Translations under genes and position numbers: made by a program
The notes under the pieces: generated by a model
Database searches by the model: none
The model's input: only the letters and a program-made list of their open reading frames with translations
What the model was told of the DNA's origin: nothing
Part shown: piece by piece, positions 1-9,085 of the stretch
Position numbering within the stretch: position 1 is the stretch's first letter
Layout of the letters: each line of letters begins with the position of its first letter
NCBI RefSeq assembly: GCF_004022705.2
Contig: NZ_RZOY02000002.1
Span: forward strand, 287,758-351,757
Length of the DNA stretch: 64,000 bases
Origin: Mesorhizobium sp. M2D.F.Ca.ET.226.01.1.1
GTDB lineage: Bacteria; Pseudomonadota; Alphaproteobacteria; Rhizobiales; Rhizobiaceae
Reading direction: 5' to 3'

Positions 1-972
1 TCCTCCGAGCAGCAACGCGAAGGATTGCGCGAGCGGCTGGAATATGAGGAGCGTTCCTTCAACGACCTCTGGCGCACGCTGCCGCCGTCATCGGGAAAGA
101 ATAAGCCGGAGGCAAGGGACGAAATCCTTGCGGAGCGCAAAAAGTCGCTGAACCTACCCGAGGAGAACCTGCTCTATTTCCTGGAGAAGAACAGCCTGGT
201 GCTGGAGCCCTGGCAGCGCGAGGTCGTCAGGATCGTGCGTGTCGTCGCGCAATATTTCTACCCGCAGCGGCAGACTCAGGTGATGAACGAAGGCTGCGCA
301 ACCTTCGTGCACTATACGATCATGAACCTCCTCTTCGATCGCGGCCGCATCAGCGAAGGCGCCATGTTGGAGATCCTGCGCAACCACTCGAACGTCGTCT
401 TTCAGCCAGGCTTTGACGACCCGCGTTTCTCCGGCATCAATCCCTATGCCTTGGGACTCGATATGATGCAGGATATCCAGCGCATCTCGACCGCGCCGAC
501 CGCCGAGGATCGCGACTGGTTCCCGGACTTCGCCGGCCGCGGCGACTGGCGCGAGACCCTGCTCGATGCCTGGGCCAACCATCGCGACGAATCCTTCATC
601 CACCAGTATCTCAGCCCCGCGCTGATCCGAAAATGGCGGCTCTTCGTGCTGGCCGACGGCGCCGACGAGCCGCATTACCAGGTCGCATCGATCCACAATG
701 AGCGCGGCTATCGCAAGATACGTTCCGCGCTGGCTCACAGCTATGAGATTGGCGCGAAAAGGCCCGACATCGAGGTGGTGGACGTCGACCTCCTGGGTGA
801 TCGGCACCTGAGGCTGCAGCACAATGTCAAGAACGGCATCCTGCTCGACGGCGAAAGCCGCGACGCGACGCTGCGTCACATCAGGCGCCTCTGGGGCTAT
901 GACGTCAGCTTGGCGGCGGTCGATGCCGAGACCGGCGCGGTGCTCGGCGAACGCTCGACGAAGGATCTTTGA
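1..972 (+). CDS. SpoVR family protein, C-terminal part (5' end outside window)
   Basis: The frame is open from the first base of the window, so only the last roughly 323 residues are present; the family is usually about 500 residues long. The hallmark segment VAQYFYPQRQTQVMNEGCA is visible around residue 83 of the visible part, and the C-terminal SpoVR domain with an YDVSLAAVD-like end is intact. The exact role of SpoVR proteins outside sporulating bacteria is not established. In proteobacteria they usually follow a PrkA-type kinase and a DUF444 gene, which would lie upstream of this window (inference). A TTG at base 25 is only an internal codon, not the start. The gene ends in TGA and is followed by a rhizobial repeat. 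Confidence 0.9.
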   Translation, partial: SSEQQREGLRERLEYEERSFNDLWRTLPPSSGKNKPEARDEILAERKKSLNLPEENLLYFLEKNSLVLEPWQREVVRIVRVVAQYFYPQRQTQVMNEGCATFVHYTIMNLLFDRGRISEGAMLEILRNHSNVVFQPGFDDPRFSGINPYALGLDMMQDIQRISTAPTAEDRDWFPDFAGRGDWRETLLDAWANHRDESFIHQYLSPALIRKWRLFVLADGADEPHYQVASIHNERGYRKIRSALAHSYEIGAKRPDIEVVDVDLLGDRHLRLQHNVKNGILLDGESRDATLRHIRRLWGYDVSLAAVDAETGAVLGERSTKDL

Positions 973-1008
973 GCGGCATCACTCGATCGCCCGCCCCAAG
1001 CCTTGTTT

Positions 1009-1106
1009 CAGCGCAATTCCGGCCGGAAAACCGCTGCACGCTTTTCCTGGAATTGCTCTCAAGCACGTCTCCCGAAAGTGGGAACCGGTTTCGGGATAAA
1101 GCATGC
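1009..1106. repeat. Rhizobial palindromic intergenic repeat
   Basis: Two nested inverted repeats sit between the convergent spoVR-like and CBS genes. CAATTCC (1014-1020) pairs with GGAATTG (1049-1055), and CCCGAAA (1071-1077) pairs with TTTCGGG (1089-1095). This layout resembles the multicopy intergenic palindromes common in rhizobial genomes. It may also act as a bidirectional terminator. The remaining bases up to 1160 show nothing else. Confidence 0.65.
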
Positions 1107-1160
1107 GTGAAATCAAAAACCTAAAGCGCGTGGAGCCAAGCTGAAAGATCGCGACGCGCT

Positions 1161-2057
1161 TTAATTATCGCCGGCGGGCCTGATCCTGAGCCTGGCAATT
1201 CGGTTCTTGTCGCGCTTCATCACCACGAAGCGTTTGCCGTGGAAGGTGAAGGCCTGCTTCTCCTCCGGGATCGACTGCGTCTCGTGGATGACGAGGCCGG
1301 CAATGGTCGTGGCTTCCTCGTCGGGCAGGTCCCAGTCGAGCGCGCGGTTCAGGTCGCGGATCGGCACCGTGCCCTCGACGACGACCGAGCCGTCCGCCTC
1401 CTTCTTTACGCCTTGCATGTCGACATCATGCTCATCGGCGATCTCGCCGACGATCTCCTCGATGATGTCTTCCAGCGTCACCAGCCCTTCGACCTCGCCA
1501 TACTCGTCGACGACGATGGCGAAATGCGCCTTGCGCCGCAGGAAGGCGTTGAGCTGTTCCTGTAAGGTCGTGGTGTCCGGCACGAACCAAGGCTTGGCCG
1601 CGATCTTCATCACGTCGATCCGCGAAAAATCGTTGCCGACCTCGTTGAGGGCCCTCAGCAGATCTTTCGCGTGCAGCACGCCGACGATGTTGTCGAGCGA
1701 GCCTTTCCAGAGCGGCATGCGGGTGTGCGGACTCGTGAGTATTTCGCGCACCACCGCTTCCGGCGCGTTGTCGGCATTGACGGAGCGCATATTGGTGCGG
1801 TGGACCATGATATCCGACACCTCGAGTTCTTCGAGGTCGAAGAGGCCCTCGAGCCGGTTGCGCGCCTCACCGGCAGCCCCACCATCGCGGCGGAGTTCGT
1901 CGCTGTCTTCATCCTTGCCGATGCGCTCGGACCGCTGGGCCGGCTCTACCGGCCGCAGCACGTAGCCGAAAGCGGCCAGCAGTTGGGCGCGGAACAGAAG
2001 CGCCAGGAGCACGATGGCGGCGAGGACGGCGGCGACGATCCAGCCGGCGTCGATCAT
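1161..2057 (-). CDS. CBS-domain CorC/HlyC-family protein lacking the CNNM membrane domain
   Basis: The 298-residue product has one N-terminal hydrophobic helix (about residues 7-24), a charged linker, two CBS domains (from about residue 75, with IMVHRTNMR and [20 protein letters not shown]) and a C-terminal CorC/HlyC domain. Family members in this genomic position normally have a DUF21/CNNM domain of about 150 residues with four membrane helices in front of the CBS pair, giving about 430 residues. Here the protein passes directly from the first helix to the segment before the CBS domains. Its ATG overlaps the aroB stop (ATGA), so it is translated from the aroK-aroB operon. The family is associated with divalent cation homeostasis or efflux; without CNNM, transport is unlikely. 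Confidence 0.85.
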   Translation of the reverse strand: MIDAGWIVAAVLAAIVLLALLFRAQLLAAFGYVLRPVEPAQRSERIGKDEDSDELRRDGGAAGEARNRLEGLFDLEELEVSDIMVHRTNMRSVNADNAPEAVVREILTSPHTRMPLWKGSLDNIVGVLHAKDLLRALNEVGNDFSRIDVMKIAAKPWFVPDTTTLQEQLNAFLRRKAHFAIVVDEYGEVEGLVTLEDIIEEIVGEIADEHDVDMQGVKKEADGSVVVEGTVPIRDLNRALDWDLPDEEATTIAGLVIHETQSIPEEKQAFTFHGKRFVVMKRDKNRIARLRIRPAGDN

Positions 2058-3199
2058 CCGGAACGGCTCCTCTTGGACCGTTCGGGATGGCTTGTCTTGA
2101 GGAAGGAGAGCACTTCCGAGGGCGGCACGTCCTTGGCGATGAAGGCCTGGCCGACGCCATGCGTCAGGATGAAGGTCAGCGCGCCGCGCGAGACCTTCTT
2201 GTCCTGGGTGATGAAACCGAGCAGCGCCTCGGCGTCCGGCAGTTCGCCGGGAATGTCGGCCATGCGCCAGGGCAGGCCGACGGCGCGAAGGTGCGCTTCG
2301 ACGCGTTCCGCGTCATCGGGGCTCGCCAGGTTGAGCCGCGCCGAAAAACGATGCGCCAGCGCCATGCCGATGGCGACGCCCTCGCCATGGACGAGACGCG
2401 CGCCGTCATATTGCGTGGCGGCTTCCAGCGCATGGCCGAATGTGTGGCCGAGATTGAGCAGGGCGCGGTCGCCGGTCTCGAACTCGTCGCGGGCAACGAC
2501 ATCGGCCTTGGCGCGGCAGGCCTGGGCGATCGCTTCGACTCGCGCCGGGCCGCCGGCAAAGACCTGCTCCCAGTTCTGCTCGAGCCAGGCGAAGAAGGCC
2601 GGACGGTCGATCAGCCCGTATTTGGCAAGCTCGGCATAGCCGGCGCGGAACTCGCGGATCGGCAGCGTGTCGAGCACGCCGGTGTCGGCAAGCACCAGTT
2701 TCGGCTGGTGGAAGACGCCGACGAGGTTCTTGCCGCGCCGGCTGTTGATGCCGGTCTTGCCGCCGACGGAGGAATCGACCTGCGCCAGGAGCGAGGTCGG
2801 CACCTGCACGAAATTCATGCCCCGTCGCACGATGCCGGACGCAAAGCCGGCAAGATCGCCGATGACGCCGCCGCCGAGCGCGATGACGACGTCGCGGCGT
2901 TCGAGCTTTGCCGCGAGCACGCCATCCACCACCTCTTCGAGATGGGCAAAGCTCTTGGTCTTCTCGCCGGCGGGCAGCGTGATGGCGGCGGACTGGATGC
3001 CGCCCTTCTCCAATCCCGCCCTCAGCGTGTCGAGATGCGCGGCGGCAACGTTCTCATCGGTGACGATGGCCGCGCGGGTGCCGGGAAGGCGGCGCCCGAT
3101 CTCCTCGCCGGAGCGCGCTAGCAATCCGGAACCGATGAGGATGTCATAGGCGCGGTCGCCGAGCCCGACCTCGACCTTCACCGGTTCGGCATTGCTCAC
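2054..3199 (-). CDS. aroB: 3-dehydroquinate synthase
   Basis: The cytoplasmic, NAD- and metal-dependent second enzyme of the shikimate pathway converts DAHP to 3-dehydroquinate. At 381 residues it has normal length. Visible family motifs are [21 protein letters not shown] (around residues 103-123), [19 protein letters not shown], and [11 protein letters not shown] with the metal-binding histidines. It starts with GTG at 3199, whose bases overlap the aroK stop (GTGA). Its own stop overlaps the start of the CBS gene. aroK-aroB-CBS is therefore a tightly coupled operon. The last dozen residues ([11 protein letters not shown]) are more polar than usual, which could reflect a local change at the junction with the shortened downstream gene. 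Confidence 0.96.
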   Translation of the reverse strand: MSNAEPVKVEVGLGDRAYDILIGSGLLARSGEEIGRRLPGTRAAIVTDENVAAAHLDTLRAGLEKGGIQSAAITLPAGEKTKSFAHLEEVVDGVLAAKLERRDVVIALGGGVIGDLAGFASGIVRRGMNFVQVPTSLLAQVDSSVGGKTGINSRRGKNLVGVFHQPKLVLADTGVLDTLPIREFRAGYAELAKYGLIDRPAFFAWLEQNWEQVFAGGPARVEAIAQACRAKADVVARDEFETGDRALLNLGHTFGHALEAATQYDGARLVHGEGVAIGMALAHRFSARLNLASPDDAERVEAHLRAVGLPWRMADIPGELPDAEALLGFITQDKKVSRGALTFILTHGVGQAFIAKDVPPSEVLSFLKTSHPERSKRSRSG

Positions 3200-3825
3200 G
3201 ACTGCACCTCGTCGGTTGTGGCGCTTGTAGCGCCCGTCGCGATCGCCTCGACGCCGAGATGGGTGCAGAGCGCAGCGACGACTTCGTCCGCGATGATCTC
3301 CTTGCGGTCGTCGCGCGTCGGCACGGTCAGGTCGGCGGTGGCGTAGACCGGGTAACGCTCAGCCATCAGCTTCTCCAGCACGCCGCGCGGATCGGGGTTC
3401 TTGAGCAGCGGCCGGTTCTGCTTCTTGGAGACGCGCTCCATCAACAGGTCCAGATCGGCCTTCAGCCAGACCGATACGCCGTGCGCGGAAATCGCCTCGC
3501 GCGTCTGCGCATTCATGAAGGCGCCACCGCCGGTCGACAGCACTTGCGGCCCGTTCTCCAGCAGGCGCAGGATCACCCGCTGCTCCAGCGCCCGGAATTC
3601 CGGCTCGCCATAGCGCTCGAACAATTCCGGCACCGTCATGCGCGAGACGCTCTCGATCTCCTGGTCGCTGTCCATGAAGGGCAGCGAAAGCATCGTCGCC
3701 ACCTTGCGGCCGATCGCTGTCTTGCCCGCCCCCATCAGCCCGACGAAGACGATCGAACGGCCGCCGAGCCGTTCGACCAGCGCGGCATGGCCTTCGTCCG
3801 TTGGATTTGCGGGCAGAGCGTTCAT
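3196..3825 (-). CDS. aroK: Shikimate kinase
   Basis: The enzyme phosphorylates shikimate to shikimate-3-phosphate with ATP. The Walker A motif [12 protein letters not shown], the substrate-binding DSD motif (FMDSDQEIE), and the FRALE and STGGGAF segments are all present. The reading frame is open to 3963. The ATG at 3825 is preferred because AAAGAGG lies just upstream and the resulting protein begins shortly before the kinase fold; the extra 46 upstream residues look non-coding. The stop overlaps the GTG start of aroB. The C-terminus has a short Ala/Thr-rich tail. Divergent from the small membrane protein and xerD. Confidence 0.94.
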   Translation of the reverse strand: MNALPANPTDEGHAALVERLGGRSIVFVGLMGAGKTAIGRKVATMLSLPFMDSDQEIESVSRMTVPELFERYGEPEFRALEQRVILRLLENGPQVLSTGGGAFMNAQTREAISAHGVSVWLKADLDLLMERVSKKQNRPLLKNPDPRGVLEKLMAERYPVYATADLTVPTRDDRKEIIADEVVAALCTHLGVEAIATGATSATTDEVQS

Positions 3826-4014
3826 CAGGGCCTCTTTGCGCCGTATCGACATCAAAAGCCTGTTTGCGTCAAGCGCGGGCAGGCAAACGTCCAAGAAGCA
3901 TTTCCGGCGAAACATTTGTAGACCGGAATCCTCGTCCTTGAATTGGCCGGCTTGGCGTCCCATAAGGGCACAGGGCTTTGGAATCGCAGAACAAGAAGAC
4001 GGGCAAAAATTTGA

Positions 4015-4167
4015 ATGCCGACTTTGTTTCGGTTTGTCGTGACGCTGGCGGTTCTTGCAGCCATCGCCTATGGCGCGATGTTCGCGCTGGCGATGTTCGT
4101 GGAGCCTAAAAAAGCGGAAATAAGCATCCGTATCCCGGCCGAAAAGCTGAACCCGAAGAAAAACTGA
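4015..4167 (+). CDS. Small conserved-type membrane protein, 50 residues
   Basis: An ATG at 4015 opens a 50-codon gene ending TGA at 4167. The product has one membrane helix (about residues 6-29, [20 protein letters not shown]) and a short cationic tail ending NPKKN. Codon use is typical of the genome, and the gene ends 21 bases before xerD on the same strand, so it is probably co-transcribed with it. A short membrane protein of this kind upstream of xerD is common in related rhizobia (recalled, not checked). The function is unknown; it is too short for automatic gene finders with a length cut-off. Confidence 0.75.
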   Translation: MPTLFRFVVTLAVLAAIAYGAMFALAMFVEPKKAEISIRIPAEKLNPKKN

Positions 4168-4188
4168 CGAAGCACTGATCCTGGCCCG

Positions 4189-5103
4189 ATGAACAGCGCC
4201 GCCCGCATCGAAGCCTTCCTCGAAATGATGAGCGCCGAGCGGGGCGCGGCCGAAAACACGCTTTCCTCCTACCGCCGTGACCTCGAGGACGCTTCTGAGG
4301 CGATCAAAGGCGGGCTGGCGGGCGCCGGATCGGCCGACATCCGCGCCTATCTCGACGATATCGCCGCCAGAGGCTTCGCGCCGGCCTCGCAGGCGCGCAA
4401 ACTGTCGGCGATCCGCCAGTTTTTCAAATTCCTGTACGCCGAAGGCCTGCGCGGCGACGACCCTACCGGCACGCTGGACAGCCCGCGCAAGGGCCGGCCG
4501 CTGCCGAAGACGATGAGCGAGGCCGAGACCGGCCGCCTGCTAGACCGGGCGGCGCAGGAAGCCGGCGAATCCGGACCGGACGGCGACAGCTTGGCCGCAT
4601 TGCGCCTGCACGCGCTGGTCGAGGTGCTCTACGCCACCGGCCTGCGCGTATCGGAACTCGTCGGCCTGCCGGTCACGGTGGCGTTGCGCGACGACCGCTT
4701 CTTCATGGTGCGCGGCAAGGGCGACAAGGAACGCATGGTGCCGCTGTCGGCCAAGGCGCGCGACGCCATGCGCGCCTGGCTTGGCGCGAGGGCCGGGCGG
4801 CCGGCCTTTGCCGAGAGCCCGTTCCTGTTTCCGGCCTCCTCCGACAGCGGCCATCTCTCCCGGCAGGTTTTCGCCCGCGATCTCAAGGGTTTGGCCGCAC
4901 GGTCCGGCATCGCGTCGGCGAAAATCTCGCCACATGTGCTTCGCCACGCTTTTGCCAGCCATCTCCTGCAGAACGGCGCCGATCTCAGAGCCGTTCAGCA
5001 ACTTCTTGGCCATGCCGACATCTCGACCACGCAGATCTACACCCATGTTCTGGAAGAGCGGCTGGTGCGGCTGGTCAACGATCATCATCCGCTTGCCGAC
5101 TAG
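4189..5103 (+). CDS. xerD: Tyrosine recombinase XerD
   Basis: This is a site-specific recombinase that, with XerC, resolves chromosome dimers at dif during division. It has 304 residues: an N-terminal SAM-like core-binding domain (about 1-95) and a C-terminal catalytic domain. Catalytic residues are visible: Arg in [12 protein letters not shown] (about residue 152), [12 protein letters not shown] (HxxR, about 250), His in [11 protein letters not shown], and the nucleophilic Tyr in IYTHV (about 284). It lies in a housekeeping neighbourhood next to aroK and accA rather than next to a tRNA or phage genes, so it is the chromosomal XerD and not an island integrase. Confidence 0.93.
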   Translation: MNSAARIEAFLEMMSAERGAAENTLSSYRRDLEDASEAIKGGLAGAGSADIRAYLDDIAARGFAPASQARKLSAIRQFFKFLYAEGLRGDDPTGTLDSPRKGRPLPKTMSEAETGRLLDRAAQEAGESGPDGDSLAALRLHALVEVLYATGLRVSELVGLPVTVALRDDRFFMVRGKGDKERMVPLSAKARDAMRAWLGARAGRPAFAESPFLFPASSDSGHLSRQVFARDLKGLAARSGIASAKISPHVLRHAFASHLLQNGADLRAVQQLLGHADISTTQIYTHVLEERLVRLVNDHHPLAD

Positions 5104-5204
5104 GCCTCATATCGCTATGTGAGGGCGACGTTCCACCGCCCGGAGCCGGCATTTCAGCGGTTCCGCCAGCCATTTCGCCTTCCGACGGATCGGTCCGCCC
5201 AAGC

Positions 5205-6155
5205 ATGTACAACTACCTCGACTTCGAAAAGCCGGTGCAGGATCTGGAGCTCAAGATCCTTGAGCTGAAGAAGCTTGCCGAGAACGGCGAAGCGGTCGAT
5301 GTCGCCGAAGAGATCAGCAGGCTGGAAAAGCGCTCGCGCGACGCATTGCGCGACCTCTACAAGGCGCTCACGCCCTGGCAGAAGGTGCAGGTCGCGCGCC
5401 ATCCCGACCGCCCGCATTGCGTCGACTACATCAAAGCGCTGTTCACCGACTTCACGCCGCTGGCCGGCGACCGCAACTTTGGCGACGACCAGGCGATCGT
5501 CGGCGGCTTCGCCCGCTTCCGCGGCGAGCCGGTGGCGGTGATCGGCCAGGAGAAGGGCTCGGACACGGCAAGCCGCATCAAGCACAATTTCGGTTCGGTG
5601 CGGCCCGAGGGCTACCGCAAGGCTGTGCGCCTGATGGAGCTGGCCGATCGCTTCAGCATACCGCTGTTGACGCTGGTCGACACCGCCGGCGCCTATCCCG
5701 GTGTCGGCGCCGAGGAGCGTGGCCAGGCCGAAGCGATCGCGCGTTCGACCTCCGCGTGTCTTTCGCTGAAAGTGCCGTCGATCTCGGTCGTCATCGGCGA
5801 AGGCGGCTCCGGCGGCGCCATCGCGATCGCCACCGCCAACCGCGTCTACATGCTGGAGCACGCCATCTATTCGGTGATCTCGCCCGAAGGTGCCGCCTCG
5901 ATCCTGTGGCGCGACACCACCCGCTCGAAGGACGCGGCGACCAACATGAAGATCACCGCGCAGGATCTTCTGGAGATGAAGATCATAGACGCCATCATTC
6001 CCGAGCCGATGGGTGGTGCCCAGCGCGCGCCGGAAACGGTGATCGCCTCCACCGGCGACCTCATCGCCAGGACGATGAAGGACTTTGCCGGCGCCAACAC
6101 CGATTTCCGCGAGCAGCGCCGTGAGAAGTACCTGGCAATGGGCCGCAGCCTCTAA
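5205..6155 (+). CDS. accA: Acetyl-CoA carboxylase carboxyltransferase subunit alpha
   Basis: The alpha subunit of the carboxyltransferase forms malonyl-CoA for fatty acid synthesis in complex with AccD. At 316 residues it has family length. The protein begins [15 protein letters not shown] and contains [20 protein letters not shown] and [12 protein letters not shown], the segments that build the CoA and oxyanion sites of the crotonase-like fold. The start ATG at 5205 has no strong Shine-Dalgarno sequence but matches the usual N-terminus. It stands alone, about 100 bases after xerD. Confidence 0.96.
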   Translation: MYNYLDFEKPVQDLELKILELKKLAENGEAVDVAEEISRLEKRSRDALRDLYKALTPWQKVQVARHPDRPHCVDYIKALFTDFTPLAGDRNFGDDQAIVGGFARFRGEPVAVIGQEKGSDTASRIKHNFGSVRPEGYRKAVRLMELADRFSIPLLTLVDTAGAYPGVGAEERGQAEAIARSTSACLSLKVPSISVVIGEGGSGGAIAIATANRVYMLEHAIYSVISPEGAASILWRDTTRSKDAATNMKITAQDLLEMKIIDAIIPEPMGGAQRAPETVIASTGDLIARTMKDFAGANTDFREQRREKYLAMGRSL

Positions 6156-6388
6156 ATCGGGCATCTGGCGGTAAACTGTGGCGGCCATGACCAATTTCGC
6201 CACAAAAATGCCGCCGCATTCGGCTCAATGAAACTTGTCGCGAGGGGTTGGCCAAGATCTGCTGGCGAGACTTGCGGTAAGGAATTTTCAAGGTTAACGG
6301 GCTTACGGTCCACTGGTGTTCAGCCTGCGGGCCCGGCCATGCCGAAAGCCGTTGGCCCGAGACCCGAGAGAAAAGCATAGCCGTACCC

Positions 6389-7678
6389 ATGTTTGCCAAG
6401 CTCGCCCGCACTGGAGTCCTGATCGCCGCCGTCGGCGTCGCCGGCTGCAACGATTCGTCGATGAAGGATTTCGCGCCGGAGGCCAACAAGCCGCTGCCGG
6501 ACAAGATCCTTGCCGATATGCAGGCCAAGGGCATGGTGCGCACCTCCTCGGTGATGGCGCGCATCTTCAAGGAAGAAGGCAAGCTCGAGATCTGGAAGGC
6601 CAAGACCAACGGCCGCTACGATCTCGTCGCCAGCTACGACATCTGCAAATGGTCGGGCAAGCTCGGTCCCAAATACACCGAGGGCGACCGCCAGGCGCCG
6701 GAAGGCTTCTACACGGTTCGTCCCTCGCAGATGAACCCGCGCTCGAACTATCATCTGTCCTTCAACATCGGTTTCCCCAACGCCTATGACCGCGCCAATG
6801 GCCGCACCGGCCAGAACCTGATGGTGCACGGCGCCTGCTCCTCGTCCGGCTGTTATTCGATGACCGACGCGCAGATCGAGCAGATCTATGCCTTCGGCCG
6901 CGACGCCTTCCAGGGCGGCCAGACCGAGTTCCAGATCCAGGCCTTCCCGTTCCGCATGACCGCCGCCAACATGGCGCGCTATCGCAACGACCCGAACTAC
7001 GAGTTCTGGAAGATGCTGAAGGTCGGCTACGACAATTTCGAGATCACCAAGGTGCCGCCGAAGGTCGACGTCTGCGAGAAGCGCTACGTCTTCAACCAGG
7101 TCGCGCCTGAAGGTACGACCTTCAACCCGACCGGCCCCTGCCCCGAGACAACGCAGCCGGACTCGCTGAAGACCGCCTACGCCAATTACGAGAAGAGTTA
7201 CGACGCGGCCTTCAAGTCGGCCGTGAATTCGAGCAGCGTGGCGCCGAAGCCGACGATCGCCGGCATCAAGGAGGCCAGCATCGTTTCCGACTGGTCGAAG
7301 CGACGCGCCCGCGGCGAGCGCGTGCCGATCGAACCGCCGTCGATGAATCCGGACGGCTCGGTGACGGAAACGACCCGCATGGGCCGCATCGATTCCCCCG
7401 CCGGCCGCAAGATGGCCGCGCTCGACGCCGAGAAGGAAGCCAAGCGCAAGGCCGAGGAGCAGCGCCTGGCGGCGATCGAGGCTGCCAAGGCCGCCAAGGA
7501 ACAGGCCAAGGCGCAGGCATTGGCAGAGAAGGAAGCCGCCAAGCAGGCTGCCCAGCAGCCGGTCGTTACGGCCGGCGTCGAGGCCGCGCCCGCCCAGGAA
7601 ACGCAGCAGGCGGCGGATGCCGATCAAGGCACGGTGTCGAAGCTGAAGAGGAAGCTGCTTGGCATGTTCGGCGGCTGA
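6389..7678 (+). CDS. L,D-transpeptidase (YkuD/YafK type) lipoprotein
   Basis: The 429-residue protein starts with a signal peptide and a lipobox-like VAGC (Cys at about residue 20), so it is probably a lipoprotein. A YkuD-type catalytic segment, LMVHGACSSSGCYSM, around residues 144-158 carries the His and Cys of the L,D-transpeptidase active site, in the YafK branch of the family. Such enzymes form or remodel 3-3 cross-links or anchor proteins to murein. After residue 350 there is a long Ala/Lys/Glu-rich coiled-coil-like tail (AEKEAKRKAEEQRLAAIEAA and on). The gene precedes the tusA-like gene by 11 bases. Confidence 0.88.
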   Translation: MFAKLARTGVLIAAVGVAGCNDSSMKDFAPEANKPLPDKILADMQAKGMVRTSSVMARIFKEEGKLEIWKAKTNGRYDLVASYDICKWSGKLGPKYTEGDRQAPEGFYTVRPSQMNPRSNYHLSFNIGFPNAYDRANGRTGQNLMVHGACSSSGCYSMTDAQIEQIYAFGRDAFQGGQTEFQIQAFPFRMTAANMARYRNDPNYEFWKMLKVGYDNFEITKVPPKVDVCEKRYVFNQVAPEGTTFNPTGPCPETTQPDSLKTAYANYEKSYDAAFKSAVNSSSVAPKPTIAGIKEASIVSDWSKRRARGERVPIEPPSMNPDGSVTETTRMGRIDSPAGRKMAALDAEKEAKRKAEEQRLAAIEAAKAAKEQAKAQALAEKEAAKQAAQQPVVTAGVEAAPAQETQQAADADQGTVSKLKRKLLGMFGG

Positions 7679-7689
7679 GAGCCTTCAGC

Positions 7690-7929
7690 TTGGCAAAACC
7701 GGCCGCCACCTACGATCTCAAGGGACTGAACTGTCCGCTGCCGGTGCTGAAAGCCCGCAAGCGGCTGGCCGCGATGCGGCCGGGTGCCAGGCTTTGGCTC
7801 GAAACCACAGATCCGCTGGCGGTGATCGACATCCCGGCCTTCTGCGCCGATGCCGGTCACCAGCTGATCGAGACGGCCGCGGTCACCGGCGGTCATCGTT
7901 TCCTGGTCGAGCGCGGCAGCGCGGCCTGA
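7690..7929 (+). CDS. TusA/SirA family sulfurtransferase-like protein
   Basis: The 79-residue protein has the TusA fold signature: YDLKGLNCPLPVLKARKRL with the conserved Cys-Pro at about residues 14-15, followed by the LWLETTDPLAVIDIPAFC strand-helix. Members relay persulfide sulfur or act in redox control. Translation is read from TTG at 7690, because no ATG or GTG lies in front of the conserved domain. It follows the L,D-transpeptidase closely and is convergent with the CobW gene, only 2 bases away. Confidence 0.82.
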   Translation: MAKPAATYDLKGLNCPLPVLKARKRLAAMRPGARLWLETTDPLAVIDIPAFCADAGHQLIETAAVTGGHRFLVERGSAA

Positions 7930-7931
7930 AC

Positions 7932-9077
7932 CTACAACCCGGCGATCGCCAGCGGATTGGACTCAAGCGCGGCCCTGTCCGGCGTGTCGATCGACGGCTT
8001 GTTGGTGAAGGCGGCGAACAGCCGGTGGATATAGTCGTCCGGCATGTCCAGCGTGATCAGCACCAGCCTGGTGCCGCGCTGGCCGTCGGGCCATGCCGGC
8101 AGCCTTGCCGGCGGATGCAGGATCTTCTGCACGCCATGGATCACCAGCGGCCGCGACGGGTCCTCCGCGAGCTCGATGACGCCCTTCATGCGCAACAGCT
8201 TCTCGCCATGCGTCGAGCGCAGAAGATCGAGGAACATCTCGATTGACGAGAACGGCACTGGGCCTTCATGCACGAGCGAGTGCGAGCGCACCCGCGCGTC
8301 ATGGCGATGCTCATGATGGTGATCATGACCATGGTCGCCGCCATGGTGATGATGGTCATGATCATGGTGATGATCCTGATCATGGCAATGATCCTGATCA
8401 TGCGCCGCCTCTTCGCCGAGCCAGCGCCGTACATCGGCGGACTTGGTCCGGGGATCATAGAGGCCGCAATTGAACAGCGCCGCGGCGCCGGTGCCGGGCT
8501 GGTTGACGTCGAGCACCACGGCGCCCGGATTGATCTGCCTGAGTCTCGCCCGCAACGCTTCGATCCCGGCCGCCTCGGCAAGGTCGGTCTTGGTCAGCAC
8601 GATGCGGTCGGCCACCGCCGCCTGCTTGAGAGCCTCGACATGGCTGTCGAGCGTGGCCTCGCCATTGACGGCATCGACCAGCGTGATGACGCCGTCGAGC
8701 CGGAAGGCCTGGAGCAGCGCAGGGTGCGCCATGATCGACTGCAGCACCGGCGCCGGATCGGCCAGCCCTGTCGTCTCGACGACGACGCGGGCCAGCTTCG
8801 CGATGCGGCCAGTCTGCAGCCTGTCGACGAGATCGGCAAGCGTGTCGACCAGATCGCCGCGCACCGTGCAGCACAGGCAGCCGTCAGAAAGCTGGATGAT
8901 GCCGTCGGACGCCTGCTCGACCAGCAGGTGGTCGATCGCGACCTCGCCGAACTCGTTGATGATCACCGCCGTATCGGCAAGCTCCGGATCCTTGAGCAGC
9001 CGGTTGAGCAATGTCGTCTTGCCGGCGCCGAGAAAGCCGGTGAGCACCGAAACAGGAATGGGAAAGCCGCTGCTCAT
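7932..9077 (-). CDS. CobW/P47K-family GTPase with histidine-rich insert (metallochaperone-like)
   Basis: A G3E-family GTPase of 381 residues. The P-loop GFLGAGKTTLLNRLL (about residues 13-27), the metal-binding CLCC motif (about residues 67-70), VVETTGLADP (switch) and LTKTDLAEA (base recognition) are visible, followed by a C-terminal CobW_C domain. Between the domains, about residues 225-262, lies a very His/Asp-rich stretch typical of zinc-handling members (ZigA/ZNG1 type) rather than cobalamin-specific CobW. No cobalamin genes or visible Zur box accompany it, so a zinc or other metal chaperone role is inferred. Confidence 0.88.
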   Translation of the reverse strand: MSSGFPIPVSVLTGFLGAGKTTLLNRLLKDPELADTAVIINEFGEVAIDHLLVEQASDGIIQLSDGCLCCTVRGDLVDTLADLVDRLQTGRIAKLARVVVETTGLADPAPVLQSIMAHPALLQAFRLDGVITLVDAVNGEATLDSHVEALKQAAVADRIVLTKTDLAEAAGIEALRARLRQINPGAVVLDVNQPGTGAAALFNCGLYDPRTKSADVRRWLGEEAAHDQDHCHDQDHHHDHDHHHHGGDHGHDHHHEHRHDARVRSHSLVHEGPVPFSSIEMFLDLLRSTHGEKLLRMKGVIELAEDPSRPLVIHGVQKILHPPARLPAWPDGQRGTRLVLITLDMPDDYIHRLFAAFTNKPSIDTPDRAALESNPLAIAGL

Positions 9078-9085
9078 TTCAGAGA

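Noticed and set aside
4189..5103. Tyrosine recombinase as integrase of a genomic island
   Set aside because: It sits among housekeeping genes with XerD length and motifs; no tRNA, attachment repeat or cargo is adjacent.
8290..8405. Short tandem CAT/GAT-rich repeats as a microsatellite or CRISPR-like array
   Set aside because: They encode the His/Asp-rich loop of the CobW-type GTPase, in frame and without spacers.
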